DNA of 64,000 nucleotides, taken from NCBI GenBank assembly GCA_028023455.1, contig JAQFVV010000022.1, forward strand, positions 6,965,100 to 7,029,099, in the 5' to 3' direction. Position numbers and translations under genes: made by a program. Every line of letters starts with the position of its first letter. Position 1 is the first letter of the stretch. Shown in pieces: positions 9,961 to 21,353 of this stretch. The DNA is from Epiperipatus broadwayi. Its lineage: Eukaryota > Onychophora > Udeonychophora > Euonychophora > Peripatidae. The notes under the pieces are model-generated. The model saw only the letters and a program-made list of their open reading frames with translations, was not told the DNA's origin and did no database searches.

Positions 9961-11187
9961 TACTGTTTATTCAATGATTTACTTTACGTCGCAATCATAA
10001 TGTACCAGAAAATTAGGACCTAAAATTTTGCGTAAAAAAAAAGTTCTATCCATGTAAAGACTAATGCAATTGATCAAGATGAAACAAAATTTTTGAGAAA
10101 TATAAAAAATAAAGCGTATGCATCGCGATTTTTAGCTTTTCTTATTCATTTCCTTTTATAAAATTTGTAATTGTGATTAGGCTATGAACAAAGACAGCCC
10201 CTCAAAATCGTGACTTCAACGAAAGCCAAACCAATAAAAATACCATACGCCCCTAAGTTGTTTATGTCAGCAGCTGCAAAAGGAAATGAGCACCCATCAG
10301 ATTTCTTACAATTTCTTAACATAGTTCACATACAGTATTATTTTTTTTCTTTAAAAAAAATATGTAAATTTATTATTCTTTCATTCACCTTTATTTTTTT
10401 CAAAGATAAATTTTATTATAAAAAATAGTGAAACAATAAAAAAAAAAACATTGTTGAAAGATACGACTTTAATTATAGCTGGGAGTGATTGGTGTTATTT
10501 ACCTGATGTAATGCCCTCGAATGATATCATTGTTTTACAAATGAAAAAAAATCTCTTCCGAAACTTATTTTTTTAGTCACTAGGGAATGCGGATGAAGTT
10601 ACTATTAATATACAGTTATGTATTTTAAAAAATTTTGGACTTTCGTATATATATAAATAATTAATATTCTCTTTATATACTTATGCACTCATAAGTCTAA
10701 AAGTCTTCTAAATTTTTGTGTAGGTGTGTGTGCATATAGTTTATATATTTTTTTCATTCATTTTAATTTTTTTTAAAAAGTAATTAAATTAAACCTAAAA
10801 ATTTATAAATATTTGTGTACTTTATGAGTTAAAACATTGTCTTATATAATAATGTATATAATGGATTGATATATTATTGCAAGTATGTGTAAGCATATCT
10901 ACAAAAAATGATTTAGTCTGTGACCTTTAAAAAATGATTTAAAGATTTGATGTGCGAACATCTACACACATAAGTCATCGGCTTTCTTTGTAATATAACA
11001 AATATTTGGTATACTTATACACGCATACACACAACAAATGTATATCTTCGATTAGCGTTACATATGAAGAATTGATTAACAGATTAGAGAAGAGATTTGT
11101 CTGGCCATAATTCATTGCATTAATGAATACTCTTTAATAATTTGGTTCTTAAATAGAGCGATTTTGTAATATAATGAAATTCAGACG
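9961..11187. other. Gene-free DNA upstream of capicua
   Basis: No coding region or RNA gene was found. Short open frames here (for example around 10210-10428) are A+T-rich and low in complexity, with no recognisable domain. Confidence 0.5.
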
Positions 11188-11203
11188 AAATTACTATTTA
11201 GGA
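11188..11203 (+). repeat. Target-site duplication, left of SINE A
   Basis: AAATTACTATTTAGGA is repeated exactly at 11313-11328 on the other side of the SINE, a perfect 16-bp duplication. Confidence 0.9.
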
Positions 11204-11312
11204 GTCAAGCGTTGTTAGCCCAGAGGTCATCGCAGCCGCCTTGCAAGCAAGTAGTTGGTTGCAGACGGTTGTGGGTTCGCCAGCCGGACGATGCTATGAC
11301 ACATGAAAAAAA
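11204..11312 (+). mobile_element. tRNA-derived SINE, copy A
   Basis: About 109 bp, from GTCAAGCG to a short A-tail after ATGCTATGACACATG. It has a tRNA-like body (11209-11294) with a weak box A and a box B (GGGTTCGCCAGCC). Its anticodon arm is a CTTGCAAG-type loop, and it has a long variable arm as in class II tRNAs. Copies B (37331-37435) and C (59284-59388) share the body and the ATGCTATGACAC tail. It is flanked by perfect 16-bp duplications, which proves retroposition. It is not a functional tRNA gene, because the acceptor stem is mutated in this copy. Confidence 0.88.
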
Positions 11313-11328
11313 AAATTACTATTTAGGA

Positions 11329-14186
11329 TATTACTTTGCCAGTAGTATTTTTCATTTACTCCCAAGATTCTTTGCTTTTCTTTTTTTTTTTAAGATAATT
11401 TAAAGAATTGATGGGTAAAACATTTTATTTTTTTATGAAACACTAGTTTTAATTTTAAAATAAAATAATGTATAATCTTTATTCGAATAAAGTCTATTAT
11501 ATATCCTGGCACATTTTATTTAATAAAGACTTGCACGTGCTAAAAAAAACTGCTACTGCACCTAATTTATAAGTTATGAGGCCATGTGGGATCGTCCATT
11601 TACAGATGATTGGTTGATTATCGTTACATCTCGCCAATAGAAGTTGAGCTCTGCAAATTATTGTTTTAAAGCGTAAAAACCCAGATGCTGAGGTATCTAG
11701 GTAGTTTTATCTGCGTGTCTGGAATTATTTTGTTGTAGGGTCATGAGAATATGATTTTCTATCCCCCCCCCCCCGTTTTTTTATTTTGCGTCACAACAAC
11801 ATTTTAGTTTCCTGTAAAAAGTGTGATTTAAGAACATCTCGTAATATTACTTTTTTTTTTATCAGCTAGGTTATTTATATACAAAATGTGAAGATTACTT
11901 TAATTGCGGTATGACATAAACATGATTGCTACCATTTCTTTGTAATGGTAGTAGATGGGGAGGGAGTTGTAAGGGGATATCGACTTATTTTTGAAATTCT
12001 GTTAATTTTATTATTATTTAAATCGCATTGTAGACATATATATAAAGAAGATCTTTTTTTATTTATTAATTCATTTGCGAAAATATGAACAATTCCTTAC
12101 TTTTTACATTATCGATACCGCAATAATAAATGTTTCACAATATTTGGTCACGTGCTATAAATGACATAAACCTCAGCCGCAAATCTCATTGCAAAATATA
12201 TTTGATGAATAAAAAAATAATAACAATTCTTGGTAAATTAAGATTTAATAAAAATAAATAAATTGATAATTGAATTAATTATTATTAAATGACGGAACTG
12301 AGTAGAAGTAGTAAATTTACTACGTACCCATTATATTACACCAATAATACTATATTATTATTATTAGTGTCACCTTCTTGATTGGTCTACGTGCCGAAGG
12401 TCTCGAGTTTGTAACGTAAATCAGAATGTAATTATTTCATATATATAATTCTCATTCTTTTTGATCTTTATGTAGAGTTTTCTAGTGCACACAATGTGAT
12501 AAAAATATTTATATATAATAAATATTTAAAACAGCTTAACTAGGAGTCATGTTCATTTTGCATTTTATGACTAATTTTGAAAATAAATGCACAATCATCT
12601 AACTATTTTTGGAATTGGTTAGTCAATCCTCAATTTCAAATTAATCCAGTTTTTAGCTAATTTGATATTGAGGAAACCGAACATAACTATCACCGTAGTG
12701 TTCTCCCATATTACTGCTATCCTACATAAAAATCTCAATTACATACTAACATCTTGTTTAGAGAATATATGTACAGACTCTACATAATATTTCAATAAAC
12801 TACATTAAAAACGCATTTTTCTAATGAAAAGATAATAATAGTCAACATCGATACTTTCTGAACTGTGAACTAAATTTATATAAGACATTCTTGAGAAATT
12901 ATTCAGATGCATAATCCTAAAGATTTACCCAACTCTAGGCAATAAACTTTTGCCTGTTCATATCTCTTTTCCAAGCCAATAGATGTGGAATACAACACTC
13001 GTATTATAAAAAGTCACTCAACTAAAAAAAATACATATATAAATTTAATTGCTATTTGATTGAATGTAAGCTTCCAAATACTCAATCAACTAATAATTAA
13101 ACTTTTGAATTCATTAAAAAAATTTCAAATAATTTCTCTAATATTCTAAATCATTCAATAATTTATGCAAGATTCATCTTTATTATCCTTATTTGTAATT
13201 TATGTTAATCCATTGTTAAAAGAAATTCAGGAACTATTTTCTGGCGTTAACTGCCTCTCACTAGAACATGCATTGATAATTGCACAATTATAAGAAGCCT
13301 TGTAAATTTATTTCTGATAGAAACAATCATTAAAAAATTCTTAATTAGTAACTGATCTTCTATTTGACAATTATCATCCAGCAAATCCCATATTTACAAA
13401 TTTACTCATAAAATTGCCAAGTATTTTAATATATACTTCTTTCAGTAAGGACTATCAGCAGTCATTTGCAAATGAATAGGCCATTCTAACTCCAAGAAAA
13501 ATATTAAAAAAATAATAATTTGCTAGAGATGAATTTTATGATAACTATACAAACCAATCCATTCCAAATATAAAACATATATATCAAATTTTTTTTTTTG
13601 ATATTTTGTGATACTTCTTTTAATGTCTTCTCCTAAAAACTTTTCTTTCTGAAATACTTCAAAACCTTATCTAATTATATCTCATCAATGTATCTCTACT
13701 CTCTGTCATATCTTCCCAATAAAAACAACATTGCATTTCTTTAGAATTCCTTTAAGTTAATCTCTATAATGCAAATGGGGGATTGCCAAGTTCACCATAA
13801 AATACTGTTTTGAAAAGTCTTGCTTCATTCATTTATTTCACATGTCCAATATAACAAAAATATGATTTACAATACTGGACTTTATAACACCACATCCATC
13901 AAGTTAAAAAAACATATTGATTGGTCTTATGGTATTTCTATAGTACTTTTAAAATTTTACAAAGCTTCAATTAATTGAAATTTTTTTATTGCCGATATAT
14001 TGATATGATGTTCAAGTTTGACTTGCATATAATGAATTAAGTAAAATAAGTAAATTAATTGCAGTAATTATTTTGCTGTGATGAAATACTCTTTTAATTT
14101 GTTAAAAACAGCAGATTAGGTTTACATGTATTTTTTAAATTTAACTGGTTTTTGTATCTGTCATCTGGGTCTGGGTGATCTAGTTG
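11329..14186. other. Gene-free A+T-rich DNA
   Basis: About 2.9 kb without a supported gene. It contains a C12 run at 11763-11774 and a possible very decayed tRNA-like stretch near 12370-12410. Nothing else was recognised. The left LTR of element B might lie towards 14186 but could not be delimited. Confidence 0.45.
11763..11774 (+). repeat. Homopolymer run C12
   Basis: Twelve consecutive C followed by G and a T-run in otherwise A+T-rich DNA. Confidence 0.9.
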
Positions 14187-15200
14187 TTACCACATTTGGC
14201 TTTGGGGTTGGTGAAGTTCATCTTCCCTAATTTTGGGTTCAAACTCACTGTTTTCTGGATTTTGATCTTTGATCACTATTTCGTGTGACATTGGTTCTGC
14301 CATCTCTTGTTTTTCCTGCATTTCATCTTTTGGTATAGCCATTAAAATTTGCAAATCTTCCTCAATTCTATGGCAGATATGATTTACATGTCTCCTGTAT
14401 GTCATATCATCCTGTGCTTGAGTAATTGCTATTTTTTTTATAATAATTTTGTGACTACCTCTTGAAAACATTTCTTCCTGATCAAGTCTCAAATCCAAAC
14501 TTTGTCACCTATTTCATATGTATTCTCACTTTTTTCGCCAGTTACATGTATATTTTCACTTTTATCATTCTCTACTTTATCAGCCATATTGGGAAGTAGA
14601 AGTCATAACTTAATTCACAATTTCCTTCCCATTAACAGTTCTGCTGGTAATTTTCCTGTAGCTATTAATAATGTAGAGTGTTGATCAAGCATGGCATTAT
14701 ATATTGCTTGCAGCATATTTTCATTCTTTGATTTCTTAAGGGCTTTTTTATTATTTGTACAGTCTTTTCAGCAAGGCCATTCAACTGTAGGTGGTTGGTT
14801 TCTGGTAAACTGAGACAAGAAAACAGTGTTTAAGGTTTCTATCATTTTTTGCATTCATATTCTTTATTCTTTGACACTCTATCCATTTTGAGTATGCATC
14901 TATAAGTATCAGCAGTATTTTACCATTTATTGGCCCTGCATGGTCTACATGCACTCTCTGCCAAGTTTTTATTGCTATTGACCATGGATTATATTCCTTT
15001 GCCTTCATATTCATTTCTGATTGACAGGTCATACATTTTTTGATGTATTGCTTGATCTATGATGTTATTCTTGGCCATCAAACATAGCTGCAAGCTAATG
15101 CTTTGGCCCACACAATTTCAGGACGATCTTTGTGGAGTAGTTTTAGAACTTGCTATCTGCCATCAGTTGGTATTACTATCTGAGCCTCTATTAACACACA
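14187..15200 (-). pseudogene. Integrase of element B, broken
   Basis: The catalytic-core start is readable at 15032-14781: WQRVHVDHAGPINGKILLIL with the first catalytic Asp and then DAYSKW. The frame is lost before the second Asp and the Glu. The C-terminal tail reappears at 14498-14187, where YRRHVNHI matches the usual integrase end motif. A zinc-binding N-terminal part should lie about 15050-15200 but is only faintly readable. The protein would insert element cDNA; this copy is inactive. Confidence 0.72.
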
Positions 15201-15263
15201 ACCTTTACAAATAGACAATTTGTTTTTAAACCCTGAGGTGAAGTAGTGAGGCTTTGAAACAGG

Positions 15264-15909
15264 CTAGCTATTTTTTATCCAATCCATAAGCAGTTGATAA
15301 CCTTTGTCAGCCTTTGTCCAGCTAGCTACTTTTCTACTATTAAGTATTTCTGATTTCAACATGTCAATATAATTTATGTCTCTCTCCATACTGCTTGGTT
15401 CTTTTTTATCTGGGATCCAGGATAATGCATAGGAATGTGAGATTTCTTTGCTCTTCATATATTCTAATTTGTAGTCATAAGATGACAAAATATTTCTCCA
15501 ATGCATCATGCATGTGCTTAAATGATCAGAGGCTAATTTATCATGGACCAGAATTTCAAGAAAAGGCTTGTGGTCAGTTATTATTTGAAACATTTTTTTG
15601 GAAATGTGTTGATGAAATTTTTTCAGGGCGAAAATAATAGCCAAAACCTCTTTATCGATCTGACTGTAGTTTCTCTGTTTTTGGGAGTGTATGCAATGTG
15701 TATGCAATAGGACATTTCCCCTTATAACGTGGATAAGAGAGAACTGCACTCATCCCCCATTCCAAAGCATCAATGGTTAAATGCCCTTCCAAATTACTAT
15801 TAAAGTGTACTAATTTGTCCGACAACAATAGAAATTTAGTTTTGCTGAATGGTTCATCGTGAATTTCTAAACATTGCCATTTTTGATATTTTCTGAATAA
15901 GTCATACAA
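15264..15909 (-). pseudogene. RT connection and RNase H of element B
   Basis: Two overlapping frames cover the domain: 15909-15652 (LTIDALEWGMSAVLSYP, the first RNase H Asp block) and 15749-15264 (NYSQIDKEVLAIIFALKKFH with the catalytic Glu, then IITDHKPFLEIL with the next Asp). The change of frame within about 100 nt shows a frameshift. RNase H removes the RNA strand of the cDNA hybrid. Confidence 0.82.
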
Positions 15910-15949
15910 TGGCTTTGCTACATGTGCTTTATTTGTTTAAAAAGACTTG

Positions 15950-16680
15950 AAAATATATAGCAACCCTAAATATGCTTGTAGTTGTTTAACATTTGTGGGT
16001 TTTGTCACATTTTGCACTGCTCTTACTTTTTCAGGTGCTGGTTTTTTCTTCTATCAGAAATTATATGACCAAGGAAAATTCTTTTGCATGCTATACACTT
16101 TTTAGGGCATTTAATTTTTCACAAACCATAAACAGTCTTTTCTGCAACATCTCTTTTGAGTTTACTGTGATGAGTATGTCATCAAAATAGGGATAACCCT
16201 CTCTAGGCTCTGGAGCAATATGTTAATTTTTGTTGAAAAATATTAAGGGCTGTTGATATGCCAAATAGTTACATTTAAATAATCCTGTTAAGGTTAATAT
16301 GTTAGCTGATTTTCTCATCACCTATATCTGGTAGAATGCAGAGTTCAAATCCAATTTTGGGAAATGTGAAGCATTTTGGAGAGAACTTCCCTCACATTTG
16401 GAACAGGGTATGCTCCAATGTTTAGATATTTGTTTATCATTACTCTGTAATTGCTGCATGATCTAATTTTGCCATTTGGCTTAGTTATCACTACTAAAGA
16501 TGTGGCCAATCTGATGTTTCAATTGGCATTAACACACCCTTAGTGACTAAAGAATTTAGTTTTACACCACTTTCTCTTTTGAGTGAATGGGATTTTATGA
16601 GATTTACACATGATTGAATGTGCATTTTCCAGTAACTTTACATCAACTGGGTTTGTTGTAATTAATTTCAATTCTTCATT
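15950..16680 (-). pseudogene. Reverse transcriptase of element B, broken
   Basis: No long open frame survives, but conserved blocks are readable. The active-site motif YFDDILI lies near 16189-16170 on the minus strand. It is followed by a connection block reading KVRAVQNVTKPTNVKQLQAYLG near 16040-15960, the usual EKVRAI..AP.P.....LRSFLG pattern. Several stops intervene. Confidence 0.75.
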
Positions 16681-16703
16681 AAAAAAATCAGGATATTTGT
16701 ATG

Positions 16704-17003
16704 CTACTTTTTGTTCAAAAGAGATTTTTTTATAATATTAATTTGGCTTCCTAACTCATGGAACCATTCCCTGCCAATATTGGGGCTAACCTTCCTTTTA
16801 CTAGGTGTAGAAGTAGATTCCTTTTTACCATAGTGATTTATGGGCATGGTCACATGGCCTAATAATCTTAGCGCATTTCCATTTACATCATGTGCTCTAA
16901 TGGTTTTCTCTAATTTATTTTTCACATTAGCTGATGACAGTGACATCCAGTCTGTTAGTGGCATCAGGGAAATACCTGACCCATTATCAATTTCCATTGA
17001 CAC
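16704..17003 (-). pseudogene. Aspartic protease region of element B
   Basis: About 100 codons are open. MEIDNGSGISLMP occupies the place of the catalytic D-T/S-G motif, with DNGSG instead of DTGAS, so the catalytic triad is probably damaged by a small insertion or substitution. A later GREWFHEL corresponds to the LLGRDWL motif that ends retroviral-type proteases. Confidence 0.7.
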
Positions 17004-17139
17004 CTCTTCTGCAAAGTATTAATTTAATCATAAACTGATTTAACCCTTGAATGTTCATGTTTTAATCATGTGTGTACCTCCCCTATTTCCTTGCATTGGT
17101 AATTTATTCCTGCCTTTAATATTACCTTCTTGGTCACAC

Positions 17140-17640
17140 ATACACAGTAAATGAACCTTTTTGCCACACATTTAAAACAACTTTCTTTGAGCCACCTCAT
17201 TCTTTTGCCATGTGCCCCCTCTTTTCATAACAAAAACATGTCCCTTTAGCATTCTTATTATAATCATTTTTCCATGGTATGGTACTCTCTTTATCTGTCT
17301 TGAATACTCTCATTTTAGTTTTAAATCCTGAGCCCTGATCCAGAATTAGTTCATATACTATGCCTTTCTAAAAGACCATATCATATGTGACATCTGGCTC
17401 TATAAGTAGTTGTTGTCTGAGGCTATCATCAGATACAACCCATAATAACTGGTCCATGAGTATTTCCTCAATAAAATCCCCATAACTACAATCTTTTGCT
17501 AACTCCCTCAGAGCTGAATTGTACTCTTTAATTTTTTCTCCCATTAAACTACTTCCTATTTTTTTAAGGTTAAGCAAGTTACGTGCTGTGATGGATGAGA
17601 ACTAAAATGATTGCTTAATCTCTTTATTAGTTCTTCGTAT
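17140..17640 (-). pseudogene. Gag fragment of element B
   Basis: The part at 17577-17368 reads like a Ty3/Gypsy Gag capsid segment (EYNSALRELAKDCSYGDFIEE, then LLIEPDVTYD). Downstream at about 17260-17150 are remnants of zinc knuckles (CFCYEKRGHMAKE and a second Cys-rich piece). Stops separate the pieces. Gag forms the cytoplasmic particle for reverse transcription. Confidence 0.72.
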
Positions 17641-18030
17641 TTTACATTTGCTGTTATGGGTATCTCAAATAATCTACTTATAACGTCTATTACTTTTTTG
17701 CCAGCAAAATACATAAGTGCCACTATTTTTCATTTATGATCTTCGATACCATTCAGCATAAAAAATTCTTTAGCTGCATTACATATAACAGCCATTCTGA
17801 TGTGTTACTGACATCAAATTCCACTATGCTATTTTGACCAAATTAATTCATATTACTGACTACTGTTAATTGTCCCTACTGTTAATTTTCAGCTATCTGC
17901 CAGTTTCAACACTGACTGCCCATGACTTACTAACAATTTTAAAAACTCACCTTTTCCCCTAAGTTTGAATTGCTGTGTCCCCTACTATGATCAGGTGGCT
18001 AGAAAACATGCATACACAATTGACGTTAAC
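17641..18030. other. 5' region of element B, unassigned
   Basis: Probably the gag N-terminal and leader portion of B on the minus strand, but no motif could be confirmed. Confidence 0.35.
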
Positions 18031-18103
18031 AGGAACATATGTATATAAACAAAGCAAAGCAAAACTCCATATAGTAGTGCCACCTGTGCTAGGAACATAT
18101 GTA
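18031..18103 (+). repeat. 13-bp direct repeats around a short insert
   Basis: AGGAACATATGTA occurs at 18031-18043 and 18091-18103. The 47 bp between contain GCAAAACTCCATATAGTAGTGCCACC, close to the terminal sequence of the foldback element at 37512-38309. The arrangement looks like a target duplication around a minimal insertion. Confidence 0.5.
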
Positions 18104-18839
18104 GTAGTATTAAGACAATTTATTAGTAATTAAAACAGTTAACTAATTAAATCTTCAATATACATATAAGTCTGCACTCATGCAAGTGTAATTAATCAGT
18201 CAACAAAATGAATAATGTTCAAACCATCTAGGTAAACAAAGGGGATACTTTATCTTCACTACACAGTCAATCTCTTTTAACACAAAATCCTCAGCGAACT
18301 TCTTGAGGTGCTTCATAAAATAAGACAGGGAGAGTCTACTAAAAGTTCTAATCGGTTTGATTACCTACAGAAGCTGAGATCCTGGGAATGTAGTCCATCA
18401 ATGATAATCTTCACTCAACATATGTGTGGAATCAGAACAGCAGGAAGCCACCAAGAGCCCCAAGTCCATTCTTATCTAGTTTTATATATTCCCCTCTTCT
18501 TTTGTTTTCTTATCTCCTTTTTTCTTAACTTTCTTTTCTGGAGAAATTATTTTATTTTTTCCCACATAATCCTGTAGGGGGGTCTTGACTTTTACTTTAA
18601 TTAGTTCTGCTTAAAACAATTGAACTATTATTAGACTTAGAGTTTTGTTATCTGCCCATAAATCAATAATTATTGTACAATGAAATTCTCTTTAATTACT
18701 AATTCCCCATTTATCTTAGGAATTTCAGATCTACAAAATTAATTAATATATACATTTATTTTGTTTGTCTCTATTCAAAGCTTTTATTTTTTGACTTAGT
18801 TTAATTAAACATTTTTTCCCCATCGATTTCTTTTGCAGC
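18104..18839. other. Gene-free DNA
   Basis: No supported gene. An 89-codon open frame near 18308-18577 is hydrophobic towards its end but matches no family I know. It could be part of an LTR of element B. Confidence 0.4.
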
Positions 18840-19277
18840 ACTAGGATCAAATTTATTAAATATAAATTAGATTTAGGCAAAAATATTCAGCTTAGTGAAG
18901 TCAAAATAGCTCTTCATAATCTTAAAACTGACAAGTCTTGCAGATTCTGGTGAAATTTTAAAATATGGTGTTATGTTAGCTTTAAAAATAGTGGAATTTT
19001 TTAAGAATATATGGACCCATGAAATTGTTTCTACTGATTTTAAATAAGCTTTTATTGTTCAAATTTTAAAAAAATAAAGAGAGTAGACAAGATTGCAATA
19101 ATTGTCATAGAATATCATTATTACTCACTACAGTAACAAGAATTTTGTTGAATATCTTGCTTCCAATTACAGATTTACCAGAGGATCAGTGTGGTTTTCA
19201 ATGAATCAAGAAACATTATAGTCATATTGCTAGGAAAACCTAAAAAGAGTGTCAAGAACAAAGCAGCAATTTATGGT
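18840..19277 (+). pseudogene. LINE reverse transcriptase, 5' fragment (split copy)
   Basis: Translation in changing frames gives the usual LINE RT blocks. An AIxxLKxxKS-like block lies near 18900-18945. A degenerate KAIIVPIxK/NNYRGISLL-type block lies near 19080-19150. A block reading EDQCGF with the R-x-G part lost, then a KT.KECQEQ-like end, lies at 19185-19262. The next RT block, IDLxxTFDSINR, is found only at 34518 onwards, exactly where it should continue. The LINE was therefore cut by the 15.2-kb nested insertion of X and A. Confidence 0.75.
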
Positions 19278-21353
19278 TGTAGCTATAATGATTATACCAC
19301 AATTCAGAGAATAACAAAATGTGTTTTGAACTGACTAATAGATATACAAACTGTCATTTACGTGTGCATGCACATATGTCTGTCACTTGAAAAATAAATG
19401 TGTAAACTCCCTAAAGATTAAAAAAAATAATTAATGCACATTATTAAATATTACTTTGTAATATAAGAGAACCCAAAGGATAAATTACATTGTAAAGAAA
19501 GAAGGAAAAAAACTTTTGTTGTATGAAAGAATTAGATTTTCACTTTTTTTTAAATCTAAATGTAAACTTTATTTAGTTTGCCTTTTAGATGGAAATTTTA
19601 ATTAAACAATCTATCCATTTCATAGTAAATAAATATAAAATTAAAATTTTGAAAGTAATAATATTTTAGAAGGTATAAAAACTATTTTCTTTCATTTATA
19701 TATGTATAAAAACATATAATGTATATAAAGTTTTTATCCATAATATGTTTTGAAGATGGTAAAAATGTGTTTTTCAAAAAACATTTCATTATAATGATGC
19801 AAAAGTCATATTTTCCCTAGCTGGTGATGTTATATGTTGGTTAAAAACATGTTTGAACAACATCCAGTAGTTAAAAATAGGTCTGAAACAAGCAACTAGG
19901 CACTATGATTATTATTAGTAACAACATAATTCCAGAAGTGTAGCAGTCTAATTTTATATTTCTTTGCATGCCAGCACAGTCTACTTTTGAAGCTGTTTTT
20001 CTGTGATCTATGCCTAAGAAACAAACATTTGCTGGTTAAAAGTGTTTTCAACCATGATTTGAATAGTCATGTTTTGTTGACTGTTTTTTAACTATTTTTG
20101 GATACTTCAGTTGCAACAGACAATATGATGATTTTATTTAAAAGAAATTAATCTACTATTGTGGCTGAATAACTAAGGACCACACCAGTCAAAATGCCTG
20201 GAAAATTCAGTCATATCCAGAAATTAGTGCTGTATAAGGTGATGAAAAAAGGATAATGCCATATAAAGACCTACAAATATTATATCTCATCTAATGTCAC
20301 CAATGTTGCTATATTTATTTTCTCTAACATCACCAGTGCTCAAGGAAAAGCAGAAATCTAAAGAAGACAACAGTAAAATATTAAAAGAATGATACCTGAA
20401 AAAAACATGGTTAGTGACAGTTTCCTTATTTAACATAGTAAGATCTTATCATTATAAATACCATAAGGCCTTAAACTTGAACCATAGTTTAAATTTAAAA
20501 TATCTTTTATTACTATAATATTTTTGAATATGTAATGATAGTTGTGACTATAAATGCAACCGTTTATTTATTCATTATTAATAAACTATTAAATATTTTT
20601 TATTAATCTATTTAGTTTGTGTTTGGAATTCAATCCAAATCTATGCTTTTTACACACTTGTGCTAGTTGATATCCACAGCCCTGAGAAATCATGCAATCC
20701 ACTGGGGGAAATACTGGAATGGTGATAGTAATTGATAATGATTGTTCCTTTATAAATTTTTCCAAAAGTAAACTTTATTTTGGGGAGAATTGGCACTTTT
20801 GAGTTTATTTTTATTAAAACTGAAAAACAAATAAAATACTTTTGGGAGTATTTATATTTTTAAATTAGAAATTATCATCATTACATGGGTTAATATTATC
20901 ATGTATTTGAAATGACAATTTTATTTGAATTGTATTAATTATTTAACTTATTTATTTGAACCAAAGTTTATGATGCACATCTTGAAGATCTCATTATAAA
21001 TATATGTATATCTTTGATGGTTATGGTATCCAGATTTAAATTCATTTGCCATTTGACTTTCACTTTAATATTAAACCATTATTAGCTATCAGAATATAAT
21101 AAATTTGATTTCATTTGCTAGATATTTTTATTTAGAAATTAAATAAATTTTAAAAAATCACATTTGATTTTTGAAATTATTTTAAAAATTAGATTTTAAT
21201 CAGAGTACTGTTTCATTGTCAAATTTCAGGAGGAGCAGATTCAAGTTTCAAAATAAATGAAATCTTTTTGTTTGATATTTGTTTTAAAAATCTGAATGAA
21301 TTACTTTCAATAATTAATAAATCAATCAAAAAAAAGTATACAAGCAATATATA
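19278..21353 (+). repeat. Left LTR of X, first part
   Basis: Alignable by eye with 32722-34475 over about 1.75 kb, for example AAGCTGT.TTTCTGTGATC near 19990 and 33420, and CAGCCCTGAGAAATCAT near 20680 and 34100. Divergence is high, far more than between the LTRs of A. The LTR continues at 29866 after element A. Confidence 0.85.
21317..21330 (+). repeat. 14-bp repeat near left edge of element A
   Basis: ATAAATCAATCAAA recurs at 29868-29881 on the other side of element A. It is 23 bp away from the left LTR end, so it is not a simple target duplication. Confidence 0.6.

Larger units (their letters stand above)
14187..17640 (-). mobile_element. Decayed Ty3/Gypsy retrotransposon B
   Basis: On the minus strand the pieces occur in Ty3/Gypsy order: gag (about 17640-17140), protease (17003-16704), RT (about 16680-15950), RNase H (15909-15264), integrase (about 15200-14187). 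Motif style (YSQIDKEVLAII in RNase H, HVDHAGPINGK in integrase) is of the K02A2.6-like type widespread in invertebrates, and unlike the integrases of A, C and Y. Frames are broken throughout. LTRs were not identified. The right one may lie in 17.9-18.6 kb. Confidence 0.82.

Noticed and set aside
11209-11294. Possible functional tRNA gene
   Set aside because: The body has boxes A and B, but it has a poly(A) tail, target-site duplications and two sister copies, and its acceptor stem is mutated. It is a SINE.
12360-12415. Possible further tRNA-derived SINE
   Set aside because: GGTCTACGTGCCGAAGG and CTCGAGTTTGTAAC recall boxes A and B, but there is no tail, duplication or second copy in the window.
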